A stretch of 28,400 bases of DNA from an uncultured Oscillospiraceae bacterium (GCA_934572325.1 CAKTKT010000024.1:1-28400), one strand, 5' to 3'; shown: positions 1 to 8,172, numbered from the stretch's first letter. Numbers and translations: made by a program. Notes: generated from the sequence alone by a model not told the origin.

Positions 1-76
1 AACTCAACTATAACCCATGAGACCATATCCTTCATATCTTTTTATTCACTTGTCCAATATGTATTGTAGTCCTACA

Positions 77-108
77 CCCCGCGTTATGCGGGGCGTGAGT
101 TTTTTCTT
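77..108 (+). terminator. Rho-independent terminator of an upstream unit
   Basis: CCCCGC at 77-82 pairs with GCGGGG at 88-93 around a GTTAT loop, followed after a short gap by a T-rich run at 100-108. The stem and U-tract fit an intrinsic terminator for a transcript entering from the left edge. The first 76 bases hold no gene I can support. Confidence 0.75.
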
Positions 109-135
109 GCCAATCTGCCGTAACTGTCGTATAAT
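107..135 (+). promoter_or_regulatory. Near-consensus sigma-A-type promoter for the glycosylation operon
   Basis: TTGCCA at 107-112 and a perfect TATAAT at 130-135 are separated by exactly 17 bases. Transcription would start near 142. An in-frame ATG at 139 would then lie upstream of the transcript, which favours the ATG at 169 as the real start. The -35 box overlaps the T-run of the preceding terminator, so the unit is insulated from upstream. Confidence 0.75.
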
Positions 136-168
136 GACATGATTATATATTCAAGCAGGAAATTGCCC

Positions 169-1758
169 ATGAAAACGTGGATAAAAAAATACATCGCGCT
201 CATCCTCGCGCTTATTCTGATAAGCGCGGTGTACTTTCTCTTTGCCGGACGCAAGGAGGGTATGTTCATCGACGAGATATACTCCTTCGGTCTGGCGAAC
301 AGCTACTACGCCCCGTATGTCACCGACCTCAAGGACGGCGACCTTATCGACAAGGTCATGACCCGTCAGGAGCTTATCGACTATCTCTCCGTCGGCGAGG
401 ACGACCGCTTCGCCGTGGGCTCGGTGTACTATAACCAGACGCAGGACGTTCACCCGCCGCTGTACTACTGGCTTTTGAACTTCGCCTCGTCGCTGTGCGC
501 AGGGCGCTTCTCCATGTGGACGGGGCTTGCGCTGAATTACATCATATATATGCTCACGCTCATCGTGCTCTACAAGCTCGCGCTGCTGCTCTTCGACAGC
601 CGCGTGAACGCCGTGTGCACGGTGCTGCTGTACGGGCTGAGCACGATAGGGCTCTCCACGATGCTGATGATACGTATGTACGTGCTTTTGACGCTGTGGA
701 GCGTGCTGCTTTCCTATCTGATTGCGCTTTTGATGCGCGAAAAGCGCACGGCGCTCTACCCGCTTGTCGGCGTGACGGTGTTCGCGGGGCTGATGACGCA
801 GTATTATTTCGTGTTCTACGCCTTTTTCGTGTGTCTGGCGTATGACATATACGCCGCGATAAGGCGCGACCGGCGGGGGCTGGTGATGTTCTCGCTGGCG
901 GCGCTGTGCGGCGCCGTGTGTCTGCTGCCGGCGTTCCCCGCCTGTCTTGACCAGCTTTTTGCCGATGCGCTCGTCTCCGGCGGGAGCGCCGTGGACAACC
1001 TTAAAAGCGTCGGGCAGTACGCCGAGCGGGTGAATTTCTTCCGCGCGGAAGCCCTGCACCGGATGAAAGCCATCGTATACGTCGGGCTCATCCTCGCCGC
1101 CGCCGCGCTCATCCGCTGCCGCCGCGCGGCAAGGGCGGTGCGCGAGGGCGCGGTGAATTGGGACGCGCTCGTATTCATCATCCCTGCGATCGTGAGCTTT
1201 CTGCTCATCGCCGTTATCTCCCCCGTGAGCGAGATACGCTATATCTACAACATCGTGCCGATGCTGACGCTGGCGGTTTCCCTGCTGGGGCATCTGGCGG
1301 CGTCGGGGCTGCTGGAGCTTCGGGAGAAGAGATACGCCCGCTCTGCCGCGCTGCTCGCCGTGGCTGCGCTGGCGCTGTGGGAGGCGCGCAGCGTCGCACC
1401 GGACTATCTTTTTGACGAGTACAGCGACTATGACGCGCTTCTTCGCGCACACAGCGGCGCGCCGTGCGTGTACATGGACGACAATTATTTCTCGCCCATC
1501 ACGTTCGATATGCTCCAGCTATTGATTTTTGACGATTTTATTGTCACGAACGATACCTCGTCCGAGGCGATGCTAGACTATATCGGCGCAGCTACGGAGA
1601 CCGTGGTGTTCATCGACATAAGCCGCCAGTGGGCGAGCGGATACGACCCGGAGGAGGTCATAGCGGAGCTTGAGGCGAGCACGGGCTACACACGGGCGGA
1701 CAAGCTCTATTCCAACGGTTTTTCCGCCGTATATCTTCTACAAGGAGGAAACACATAA
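169..1758 (+). CDS. GT39/ArnT-like polytopic membrane glycosyltransferase
   Basis: Predicted 529-residue integral membrane glycosyltransferase of the GT-C fold (PMT/ArnT/GT39-like). Such enzymes move a sugar from an undecaprenyl- or dolichyl-phosphate carrier to an acceptor on the outer face of the membrane. The N-terminus is a hydrophobic helix. The first outer loop carries the Asp-Glu pair (D35-E36) that is catalytic in GT-C enzymes, and a DVHPPLYYWLLN segment (H95) typical of ArnT/PMT follows. Many further hydrophobic helices precede a soluble C-terminal domain from about residue 430. I chose ATG 169 because AGCAGGA at 154-160 sits 8 bases upstream and the promoter excludes ATG 139. The stop overlaps the next start by one base (TAATG), so translation is probably coupled with the GtrB-like gene. 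The sugar and the acceptor (wall polymer or protein) cannot be told from the sequence. Confidence 0.85.
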   Translation: MKTWIKKYIALILALILISAVYFLFAGRKEGMFIDEIYSFGLANSYYAPYVTDLKDGDLIDKVMTRQELIDYLSVGEDDRFAVGSVYYNQTQDVHPPLYYWLLNFASSLCAGRFSMWTGLALNYIIYMLTLIVLYKLALLLFDSRVNAVCTVLLYGLSTIGLSTMLMIRMYVLLTLWSVLLSYLIALLMREKRTALYPLVGVTVFAGLMTQYYFVFYAFFVCLAYDIYAAIRRDRRGLVMFSLAALCGAVCLLPAFPACLDQLFADALVSGGSAVDNLKSVGQYAERVNFFRAEALHRMKAIVYVGLILAAAALIRCRRAARAVREGAVNWDALVFIIPAIVSFLLIAVISPVSEIRYIYNIVPMLTLAVSLLGHLAASGLLELREKRYARSAALLAVAALALWEARSVAPDYLFDEYSDYDALLRAHSGAPCVYMDDNYFSPITFDMLQLLIFDDFIVTNDTSSEAMLDYIGAATETVVFIDISRQWASGYDPEEVIAELEASTGYTRADKLYSNGFSAVYLLQGGNT

Positions 1759-2678
1759 TGCTGTCTGTCATTCTGCCGTCATATAACGAGGAAAAGATGA
1801 TCCCCATTGCGGCGGACGCCATTTCCGGCATACTTGAGCGCGAGGAGATCGACTTTGAGCTGCTGTTCATCGACGACGGCTCAAAGGACGCGACGTGGGA
1901 GAACATCACAAAGGTCGCCGAGAGGAACGCGCGCGTTGTGGGCGTGCATTTCAGCCGCAACTTCGGCAAGGAGGCGGCGATGTTCGCCGGTCTTGAAAAG
2001 GCGGCGGGCGACTGCTGCGTCGTTTTGGACTGCGATTTGCAGCACCCGCCGGAGAAGATAGTGGAGATGTACCGCCTGTGGGAGGACGGGTACGAGGTCG
2101 TCGAGGGCATCAAGGAAAACCGCGGCGACGAGTCCGGTCTCCACCGGCTCGCCGCGAACAGCTTTTACGGGCTTATCAGCCGCGCGACGGGCATGGATAT
2201 GTCCTCCTCGTCAGACTTCAAGCTCCTTGACCGCAAGGTGGTGGACACGCTCAACGCCCTGCCGGAGCGCAACGTGTTCTTCCGCGCGCTTTCGTTCTGG
2301 GTCGGGTACAGGAAGGCGACGGTGTATTACAGCGTGCGCGAGCGCACCGAGGGTGAGAGCAAATGGTCAACAAAATCGCTCATCAAGTACGCGATAACCA
2401 ATATCGGCTCTTTCTCCTCCGCGCCGCTGCATATGGTGACGGTGCTGGGGCTTATAATGCTGACGGTGGCGATAGTGTTCAGCATTATCTCCCTCGTGCA
2501 GAAGCTCACCGGACAGGCGCTCGGCGGGTTCACGACGGTGATACTGCTGCTGCTGTTTTCCAGCAGCATAATCATGATAAGCCTCGGCATAGTCGGCTAC
2601 TACATCGCGCGCATCTATGACGAGGTCAAGGGTCGCCCGCGCTATATCATATCCCGAACGGTAGGAGAAAAGAAATGA
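1758..2678 (+). CDS. GtrB-like family 2 glycosyltransferase (polyprenyl-phosphate sugar synthase)
   Basis: A 306-residue GT2 enzyme of the DPM1/GtrB type. It is predicted to transfer a hexose from a nucleotide sugar to undecaprenyl phosphate on the cytoplasmic face. The GT-A domain starts with SVILPSYNEE, carries D39-D40 in the nucleotide-binding strand and the metal-binding DCD motif (D91, D93) followed by LQHPPE. EGESKWS near residue 200 is typical of the family. Two C-terminal membrane helices (about 225-255 and 265-290) place it in the GtrB subclass. AAGGAGG at 1742-1748 precedes the ATG, which overlaps the previous stop. The product should supply the lipid-linked sugar that GtrA flips and the GT39-like and GtrII enzymes use. 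Confidence 0.9.
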   Translation: MLSVILPSYNEEKMIPIAADAISGILEREEIDFELLFIDDGSKDATWENITKVAERNARVVGVHFSRNFGKEAAMFAGLEKAAGDCCVVLDCDLQHPPEKIVEMYRLWEDGYEVVEGIKENRGDESGLHRLAANSFYGLISRATGMDMSSSSDFKLLDRKVVDTLNALPERNVFFRALSFWVGYRKATVYYSVRERTEGESKWSTKSLIKYAITNIGSFSSAPLHMVTVLGLIMLTVAIVFSIISLVQKLTGQALGGFTTVILLLLFSSSIIMISLGIVGYYIARIYDEVKGRPRYIISRTVGEKK

Positions 2679-3124
2679 AAGAAAAGATCGTCGAGCTTTT
2701 TAAGAAATACCGTGAGATAATCGTCTATCTCATCGTCGGCGGGCTGACGACGCTCGTGTCGTGGGCGGCGAAGTTCCTCTTCAACTTCATCTTCTACGCG
2801 GGCACGGCATATCCCACCGCCTCGCAGAATCTCGTGCTGAGCATCGTCAACTGGGTCGCGGGCGTGGCGTTCGCCTACCCCACAAACCGCAGATTCGTGT
2901 TTGAGAGCAGAGATCCGCACATTCTCCCAGAGTGCACGAAATTTGTGCTCTCCCGCGTGTCAACGCTCATTCTTGACGCCGTCGTGATGCAGATCCTTGT
3001 CGCCGTCGGGCTTGACCTCTACATCGCAACGCTCATCTCCGCCGTGCTGGTGGTCATTGCAAACTACGTGTTCAGCAAGGTTTTTGTGTTCAAGAAAGCT
3101 CCCGAAAACAAGGAAAACCCGTAG
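2675..3124 (+). CDS. GtrA family lipid-linked sugar flippase
   Basis: A 149-residue protein with four predicted membrane helices, the usual size and topology of GtrA (PF04138). GtrA proteins are thought to translocate undecaprenyl-phosphate-linked hexose across the membrane. Family hallmarks are VYLIVGGLTTLVSW in helix 1, NWVAGVAFAYPTNRRFVFES between helices 2 and 3 (the conserved N-R-x-F-V/T-F segment) and NYVFSKVFVFK at the end. It overlaps gtrB by four bases (ATGA), so the three genes form one coupled operon. A strong terminator follows immediately. Confidence 0.9.
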   Translation: MKEKIVELFKKYREIIVYLIVGGLTTLVSWAAKFLFNFIFYAGTAYPTASQNLVLSIVNWVAGVAFAYPTNRRFVFESRDPHILPECTKFVLSRVSTLILDAVVMQILVAVGLDLYIATLISAVLVVIANYVFSKVFVFKKAPENKENP

Positions 3125-3125
3125 T

Positions 3126-3158
3126 AAAAAATTCCGGTTCGATGAACCGGAATTTTTT
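3126..3158. terminator. Bidirectional terminator between convergent glycosylation units
   Basis: A perfect 15-base inverted repeat (3126-3140 and 3144-3158) around a GAT loop starts with an A6 run and ends with a T6 run. Either strand therefore reads as a GC-containing stem plus U-tract. It ends the gtrA operon from the left and the gtrII transcript from the right; the gtrII stop codon lies at 3160-3162. Confidence 0.9.
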
Positions 3159-3159
3159 G

Positions 3160-4593
3160 TTATCCCAAAGCCTCCCGCGTCGGCGGAGCGTCGCTGAGCT
3201 TGGCGACGATCACGCCGTCGATGCGCGCAACCGAGCCGGACGCGGGATAGAGCGGCATGGCGGCAAAGTCGTCGCTTTCGACGATTGCGCAGTACTGCGC
3301 CATATCGACCTCGCCGGGGTCAATGCCGAGCGTGTCGAGCATGAAGTTGCGCCGTCCGGAGGTTATGCCCATATACTCCTCCCAGAAGATGAGGTTGTCG
3401 TACATACCGTATGCGTATTTATACACGCCGTTCGTGCGCCGGAGCGTGTCGTCGCGGATGAAGCCGGCGAGCATGACGGTCTCCCCGTCCTCATAGTCCG
3501 GCAGCTCACGCGCACGGCGCATTATCTCCCCCGCCTCGTAGCGCGCGTGGTCATACGAGAGCGCATAGGCGCGGTAGGTGGCGTTGGCGGAGACCGTGTA
3601 CCCGCAGACGAGCAGCGCGCTCAGCGCGAACGACAGTATGCGCACGGCGTTTTTCGCCTGTATAAAGCGCGGCTCATCCTCCTCCGCGAGGGCGAAGAAG
3701 AACGGGAAGAGCAGCATTATCTGATACTCCATTATACGCACAACGGTGAAATACGGGAAAATGACGCGGCAGATGTTCGCAAGCGCGGGGATGAGCGCCG
3801 TGAGCACCACGGCGAGCGCCGCGGCGGCACAGCGCCGCTCACGCACGGCGATCCATACGCGCCGCGCGAGCACCGCCAGCCCCAGCGCGGCAAGGAGCGC
3901 GGCATAGAGCCTGCGGCGGAATATGCTGTCGTCAAAATACGCGAAGAAGAAGCGGTATGCGTCCGGCAGAGTCTCGCCGAGCGAGGCGAAGATCGCCGCG
4001 AGCGAGAACGCGCCCACGCGGTCGCTCTCCCCCACGCCCCAGCGCGAAAGCTCCAGCTTCAATATAAGAAAATACAGCGCCGCGCCTATTATGCCTGCGG
4101 CGAGAAAGCGCGCGGCAGAGATAAGCCCCGCCCTTATATCGCCCGTGCGCAGCAGACGCAATATGAGCGTGAGCGCGAAGGCGAGCGCAATAAGCCCGAC
4201 AGACGACTGATAAAACCCGAACGCCGCCGCCATCAGCGCGGGCGCGGCGATGAGGCTCGCAGGCAGACTGCCGCTGCAAATAATGTACACAAAGCACACG
4301 CCGAAAAGGTTGCTGAGCCCCCACGACATGAACATATACTGCAAAAGCGACTGGTCGATGACCGTGGGATTCACGGCAAGCAGCGCCGCCGTGAAAAACA
4401 CGGAGACGGGGCTTTTCATATCCCACAGCCGTGCGAGCAGCAGCACCGTGAGAAAAACGCACACCATATAGAGTATCACCCACACGCCCGGCATCACGAC
4501 GTTGCCCACGGCATTGTAAAAATACCGCGCGCACCAGCGCCCGCAAGCGAGCGCCCAATCCGCCGCGGTGTAGGAATACAGCCCCTCGCACAC
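3160..4593 (-). CDS. GtrII-family membrane glucosyltransferase, 5' end out of frame
   Basis: The open frame starts at GTG 4593 and gives 477 residues, about ten membrane helices and a C-terminal soluble tail. The DWALACGRW segment near the start and the helical pattern match the GtrII glucosyltransferase domain (PF14264), which transfers lipid-linked glucose to surface polysaccharide outside the cell. GTG 4593 is not a credible start: it has no ribosome binding site and cuts off the first helix. The same frame continues upstream, without any ATG, GTG or TTG, through a hydrophobic helix (ALLSTALWGFLAYHLLVI) to a stop at 4708-4710. A proper ATG at 4775 is in another frame, and the two frames meet at a seven-G tract. 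One more G would give 538 residues. It may be a phase-off gene, a pseudogene or a sequencing slip. It lies 10 bases behind murC. Confidence 0.75.
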   Translation of the reverse strand: MCEGLYSYTAADWALACGRWCARYFYNAVGNVVMPGVWVILYMVCVFLTVLLLARLWDMKSPVSVFFTAALLAVNPTVIDQSLLQYMFMSWGLSNLFGVCFVYIICSGSLPASLIAAPALMAAAFGFYQSSVGLIALAFALTLILRLLRTGDIRAGLISAARFLAAGIIGAALYFLILKLELSRWGVGESDRVGAFSLAAIFASLGETLPDAYRFFFAYFDDSIFRRRLYAALLAALGLAVLARRVWIAVRERRCAAAALAVVLTALIPALANICRVIFPYFTVVRIMEYQIMLLFPFFFALAEEDEPRFIQAKNAVRILSFALSALLVCGYTVSANATYRAYALSYDHARYEAGEIMRRARELPDYEDGETVMLAGFIRDDTLRRTNGVYKYAYGMYDNLIFWEEYMGITSGRRNFMLDTLGIDPGEVDMAQYCAIVESDDFAAMPLYPASGSVARIDGVIVAKLSDAPPTREALG

Positions 4594-4697
4594 GGCGTCG
4601 GCGTTGCCGACGGCGGTTATAACGAGCAGGTGGTAGGCGAGAAAGCCCCACAGCGCCGTCGATAGCAGCGCGGTTTTGGGGATATTAAGGGGCGCTG

Positions 4698-4704
4698 CCC
4701 CCCC
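4698..4704 (-). repeat. Homopolymeric G7 tract inside gtrII, candidate slippage site
   Basis: Seven C on the plus strand are seven G in the coding direction, preceded by GC and followed by CAGCGCCCC. GGGGC and GCCCC can also form a small hairpin here. Eight or five G would join the ATG 4775 frame to the GtrII domain; seven does not. This is the architecture of slipped-strand phase-variation tracts, although seven is short for a highly active one. Confidence 0.6.
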
Positions 4705-4775
4705 GCTTTACTTTTTATTCCAGCGAGTCTTTCGATATACTCCTCCGGCGTGTCAACAAGCTTTTCTTTCAGCAT
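4705..4775 (-). other. Displaced 5' coding segment of the GtrII gene
   Basis: From ATG 4775 the minus strand encodes MLKEKLVDTPEEYIERLAGI and a few more residues, a plausible cytoplasmic N-terminus. The ATG lies 10 bases after the murC stop (TGA, 4788-4786), so translational coupling is likely; the local ribosome binding site is weak. The frame enters the G7 tract at 4704 one base out of register with the downstream membrane domain. Read straight on, it leaves the hydrophobic frame and gives an Arg- and Cys-rich sequence unlike a membrane protein. Confidence 0.65.
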
Positions 4776-4785
4776 GGCGTTACGC

Positions 4786-6159
4786 TCACTTTTCCACGAT
4801 ATGCTCGCCTATCCTGTACACGTCGCCAGCGCCGACGGTCAGCACGATGTCGCCAGGCTCGGCGAGGGCGCGCACGGCGTCCTCAAGCTCGCCGAAGCTG
4901 GGGTAAAAGCGCGCCCCGTCCACACGCTCGGCGAGGGCGCGGGAGGAGATGCCGATGGTGTTCTTCTCGCGCGCGGCGAATATCTCCGCCAGCAGCAGCA
5001 CATCCGGACGCTTGAGCTGGGCGACAAAGTCCTCAAAGAGCGCCGCCGTGCGGGAATAGGTGTGCGGCTGGAAGACCAGAATGGTGCGCTTGTAGTTGAG
5101 CTGCTCCACCGCATCCAACAGGGCGCGAAGCTCGCCCGGGTGGTGGGCGTAATCGTCGTACACATCCGCGCCGTTATACTTGCCCTTGAATTCAAACCGG
5201 CGTCCTGCGCCGTTGAAGCCTGCAAGCCCGTACTTGACGGAGCTTGGGCGCACGCCCACGCAGATACACGCGGCGGTCGCGGCGAGGGCGTTCTTGACAT
5301 TGTGCACGCCCGGAACGTGCAGCGTCACATCCGTGAAAAACCGTCCCTTGTACATGACGTCAAAATGGGAGTTCGCGCCCTTATACTCGATATTCTGCGC
5401 ATAAACGTCCGCCTCCGGCGTAAGCCCGAAGGTTATGACGCGCCGGTCGATGCCGCGAAGGGTGCTATCGGTGTTGGGGTCGTCGTTGTTTGCCACGACG
5501 TAGCCATCCTCAGGAGTGCGCTCGGCAAAGGTGCGGAACGAGTGCTCCACATCGCCCAGATCCTTGAAAAAGTCGAGATGATCCGCCTCGATGTTGAGGA
5601 TGACGGCGACTGTGGGATGAAACGACAGGAAGGAGTTATAGTACTCGCACGCCTCCATGATGATGGTGTTGCCGTGCCCCACGCGGTGTCCCGCCTTCAA
5701 AAGCGGCAGCGTTCCGCCGATCATGACGGTGGGGTCCTTCTCCGCCGCCATGAGGATATGTGTGCACATGGAGGTCGTGGTGGTCTTGCCGTGCGTGCCG
5801 GAGATGCACAGGGCGTTGCTGTAATCCTTGGAGATCGCGCCCCACGCCTGTGTGCGCTCGAACACGGGGATGTCGCGCTCTCTCGCGCCGACGATCTCCG
5901 GATTGTCGTCATGCACGGCGGCGGTGCGGACGATGAAGTCCACATCCGGCTCGATATTGTCGCCGCTGTGCCCGATGTATATTTTTATGCCCCTTTCCCG
6001 CAGCGCCGCCACGTTGGGGTTCGACTCGTTCATGTCCGAGCCGGTGATGACCAGCCCCATGCCGATGAGCACCTCCGCCAGAGACGACATGGATACGCCG
6101 CCTATGCCGACAAGGTGTCCTTTTCTTCCGGGTGACATATAGTTATCAAATTCTGTCAT
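4786..6159 (-). CDS. murC: UDP-N-acetylmuramate--L-alanine ligase
   Basis: MurC catalyses the ATP-dependent addition of L-alanine to UDP-MurNAc, the first amino-acid step of peptidoglycan precursor synthesis in the cytoplasm. The 457-residue length is normal. The N-terminal Rossmann domain has HLVGIGGVSMSSLAEVL. The Mur-ligase P-loop is GTHGKTTTT (G121-K125), followed by MEACEYYNSF, NIEADHLDFF, DDYAHHPGE and FQPHTYSR, all MurC signatures. I chose ATG 6159 because GGAG sits 7 bases upstream and the family fold starts there; an ATG at 6216 would add 19 unlike residues. It is the first gene of a minus-strand unit whose second gene is the GtrII transferase. No other mur/dcw genes adjoin it. Confidence 0.95.
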   Translation of the reverse strand: MTEFDNYMSPGRKGHLVGIGGVSMSSLAEVLIGMGLVITGSDMNESNPNVAALRERGIKIYIGHSGDNIEPDVDFIVRTAAVHDDNPEIVGARERDIPVFERTQAWGAISKDYSNALCISGTHGKTTTTSMCTHILMAAEKDPTVMIGGTLPLLKAGHRVGHGNTIIMEACEYYNSFLSFHPTVAVILNIEADHLDFFKDLGDVEHSFRTFAERTPEDGYVVANNDDPNTDSTLRGIDRRVITFGLTPEADVYAQNIEYKGANSHFDVMYKGRFFTDVTLHVPGVHNVKNALAATAACICVGVRPSSVKYGLAGFNGAGRRFEFKGKYNGADVYDDYAHHPGELRALLDAVEQLNYKRTILVFQPHTYSRTAALFEDFVAQLKRPDVLLLAEIFAAREKNTIGISSRALAERVDGARFYPSFGELEDAVRALAEPGDIVLTVGAGDVYRIGEHIVEK

Positions 6160-6347
6160 GCCTACGCTCCAGTCGTAAAAGATATTGATATTGCGGACGT
6201 AAGATGGTAAAATCAACTTGGCGGGGAAACGCCTTTTGCGCCGAGCCTCACCGTTAACTTTGATATTATACTATTTTCGCGCCCCCTTTGCAAGGAAATA
6301 ATCTCTCCTTACATATTATATACCATTACTCGATCAGGAGTGTACCA
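6160..6347. promoter_or_regulatory. Divergent intergenic region between murC and cca
   Basis: The gap between the divergent murC and cca starts is AT-rich compared with the surrounding genes and must hold both promoters. TATTAT at 6314-6319 and TTGCAA at 6288-6293 on the plus strand are 20 bases apart, too far for a convincing pair. On the minus strand a TTGATT-like box has only a weak -10 at 17 bases. The region is a likely double promoter, but I cannot place the boxes with confidence. Confidence 0.35.
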
Positions 6348-7538
6348 ATGGAAACGATTACTCCTCCGAAATACGTCCGCTCGGTGCTGGTCACATTGCA
6401 GTCGCGCGGGCATCTGGCATATCTCGTGGGCGGCTGCGTGAGGGACATTCTCCTCGGCGTCCACCCGCAGGACTGGGACGTGTGCACCAGCGCCCTGCCC
6501 GAGCAGGTGCTGGCGCTGTTCCCGAAATGCATCACCACCGGCATCCGCCACGGCACCGTCACCGTGTGCGTCAATTCCCGCCACGTTGAGGTGACGACCT
6601 TCCGCTCCGACGGGAGCTATCTTGACCACCGCCACCCCGACGCCGTCAGCTTCGTGGGCGAGCTCAACGCCGATCTCAGCCGCCGTGACTTCACCATGAA
6701 CGCCATCGCCCTTCCGGCGGACGGGCTGCCGGCGGATCCGTTCGGCGGCGTGGAGGACATATCAAACCGCCTCATCCGCTGCGTCGGCGTGCCGGAGCAG
6801 CGCTTTGAGGAGGACGCGCTGCGTATGTTCCGCGCACTGCGCTTCTCCGCGCGTCTCGGCTTTGAGATTGAGGCGCAGACCATGTCCGCCATCGCGGCGA
6901 AAGCGCCGCTTGCCGCCGCGCTCGCGGCGGAGCGCGTGCGCGAGGAGACGGAAAAGATCCTGCTCACCCCCGCGCCGGAGGTCATCGGGCGCGTTATCGA
7001 GCTGGGGCTGCTGGACGCTTACATCATACGCCGCCCGAGCGAATACGCGCTCTTCGCGCGGCTCGGCAGACTGCCGAAGAAGGCGCTGGCGCGCTGGAGC
7101 GCGTTCGCCGCGATACTCACGCGCTATGATTGCATCGCCTCCACGGCGGACTTTCTCTCCGCCCTGCGGCTCGACAGCCGCACAATACGCTGCTGCTCGC
7201 AGGCGGCGCTCATGCTTCAGGGCGACAAGCCCGCCGCGCGCGCGCAGTGGAAGCGCTACCTCAACCGCTATGGCGTGGACAGCGTGACCTGCGCCGCGCA
7301 GTGCTACGACCTTCTGCGCGGCGGGCGGAGCTGCAAGGAGCTGAAAGCCATCCTCAAGAGCGGCGAGTGCTTTTCGATGAAGCACCTCGCCGTCACGGGG
7401 GACGACCTGCTGGAGCTTGGGCTTCGCGGGCGGGAGCTGGGCGAAATGCTGCGCTTTCTGCTGGACTATGTGATAGAATACCCCGACAACAACCGGCGGG
7501 AGCTGCTTTTGTCGCTCGCGCGGGGAACGGAGGAATGA
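6348..7538 (+). CDS. cca: CCA tRNA nucleotidyltransferase
   Basis: Class II polymerase-beta-like nucleotidyltransferase that builds or repairs the 3' CCA end of tRNA, 396 residues. Visible signatures are YLVGGCVRDILLG (G28-G29), the metal-binding DWD (D42, D44), HGTVTV, RRDFTMNAIA, DPFGGVEDI and the long RFEEDALRMFRALRFSARL helix that precedes the tRNA-binding helical domains. No HD phosphohydrolase motif is seen, and the length suits a Gram-positive-type enzyme. Related poly(A) polymerases share the head domain, so the function is by family. ATG 6348 is preceded by AGGAG at 6336-6340 with a 7-base spacer; an upstream in-frame start at 6288 lacks support. It heads a likely four-gene unit ending with the GNAT gene. 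Confidence 0.92.
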   Translation: METITPPKYVRSVLVTLQSRGHLAYLVGGCVRDILLGVHPQDWDVCTSALPEQVLALFPKCITTGIRHGTVTVCVNSRHVEVTTFRSDGSYLDHRHPDAVSFVGELNADLSRRDFTMNAIALPADGLPADPFGGVEDISNRLIRCVGVPEQRFEEDALRMFRALRFSARLGFEIEAQTMSAIAAKAPLAAALAAERVREETEKILLTPAPEVIGRVIELGLLDAYIIRRPSEYALFARLGRLPKKALARWSAFAAILTRYDCIASTADFLSALRLDSRTIRCCSQAALMLQGDKPAARAQWKRYLNRYGVDSVTCAAQCYDLLRGGRSCKELKAILKSGECFSMKHLAVTGDDLLELGLRGRELGEMLRFLLDYVIEYPDNNRRELLLSLARGTEE

Positions 7539-7542
7539 TGCG

Positions 7543-8124
7543 ATGACAACTGAGCCGACGGATAGCTGGGAACGGCTGAAGGCGGACTGCGCCGGATGTA
7601 CGCGCTGCCCGCTGGGCGACACGCGGTGCCATCTCGTGTTCGGCACGGGCAATGAGCGCGCGGAGATCATGCTGATAGGCGAGGGTCCGGGCGAGCAGGA
7701 GGACATACAGGGCGTGCCGTTCGTCGGTCCTGCGGGGCAGCTTCTGGACAGGATGCTGGAGATGATAGACCTTGACCGCTCGAGGGTATACATTGCCAAC
7801 ATGGTCAAGTGCCGCCCGCCGAAAAACCGCGACCCGCAGGAGGCGGAGCAGACCGCCTGCCGCGAGTGGCTCGACCGGCAGCTCGCGCTCGTCGATCCGA
7901 AGCTTGTGGTGTGCCTTGGGCGCGTCGCGGCGCAGGCGCTCATAAAGCCGGACTTTCGCATAACGCGCGAGCACGGGGAGTGGTTCGACCTTGCCTCGCG
8001 CCGCTGGATGGCGACGTTCCACCCCTCCGCCCTGCTGCGCGACCCCATGAAGCGCCCCGAGGCGTTTACGGATCTGCGCGGGCTGCGGCGCGAGATACGC
8101 GCCGTCTGCGAGCGGACGTACTGA
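7543..8124 (+). CDS. Family 4 (Fe-S) uracil-DNA glycosylase
   Basis: A 193-residue base-excision-repair enzyme that removes uracil from DNA. It belongs to the [4Fe-4S] type 4 UDG family. Cysteines suited to the cluster occur at C16, C19 and C22 (CAGCTRCPLG) and in VKCRPP and TACREW. The active-site loop is GEGPGEQED, followed by GVPFVGPAG; the second motif is FHPSALLR near the C-terminus. Bacillota often annotate this protein wrongly as a DNA polymerase domain. It begins four bases after the cca stop, with a GGAGG inside the end of cca, so the two genes are co-transcribed. Confidence 0.92.
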   Translation: MTTEPTDSWERLKADCAGCTRCPLGDTRCHLVFGTGNERAEIMLIGEGPGEQEDIQGVPFVGPAGQLLDRMLEMIDLDRSRVYIANMVKCRPPKNRDPQEAEQTACREWLDRQLALVDPKLVVCLGRVAAQALIKPDFRITREHGEWFDLASRRWMATFHPSALLRDPMKRPEAFTDLRGLRREIRAVCERTY

Positions 8125-8130
8125 CATGAC

Positions 8131-8157
8131 AATATAACTTCAACAATATAACTCAAC
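8131..8157 (+). repeat. Short tandem AATATAACT(T)CAAC repeat
   Basis: Two near-identical units, 14 bases (8131-8144) and 13 bases (8145-8157), fill the 48-base gap between the uracil-DNA glycosylase and DUF2156 genes. The stretch is AT-rich and lies just upstream of the AAAGGAAA ribosome binding site. No function is evident. Confidence 0.6.
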
Positions 8158-8172
8158 ACAAAGGAAATCCTT

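Noticed and set aside
1..76. Possible short gene at the left edge (ATG 16)
   Set aside because: The short frame has no ribosome binding site, runs through the terminator at 77-108 and has no recognisable product.
139..168. Upstream ATG for the first glycosyltransferase
   Set aside because: It lies about three bases before the transcription start predicted from the promoter at 107-135, and ATG 169 has a well-spaced ribosome binding site.
3142..4665. Long plus-strand open frame opposite the GtrII gene
   Set aside because: The translation is Arg/His/Glu-rich with no recognisable domain, and it mirrors the third-position GC bias of the minus-strand membrane-protein gene. It also runs through the bidirectional terminator.
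4750..6135. Long plus-strand open frame opposite murC
   Set aside because: murC on the other strand has every family motif; this frame has none and is a by-product of GC-rich codons.
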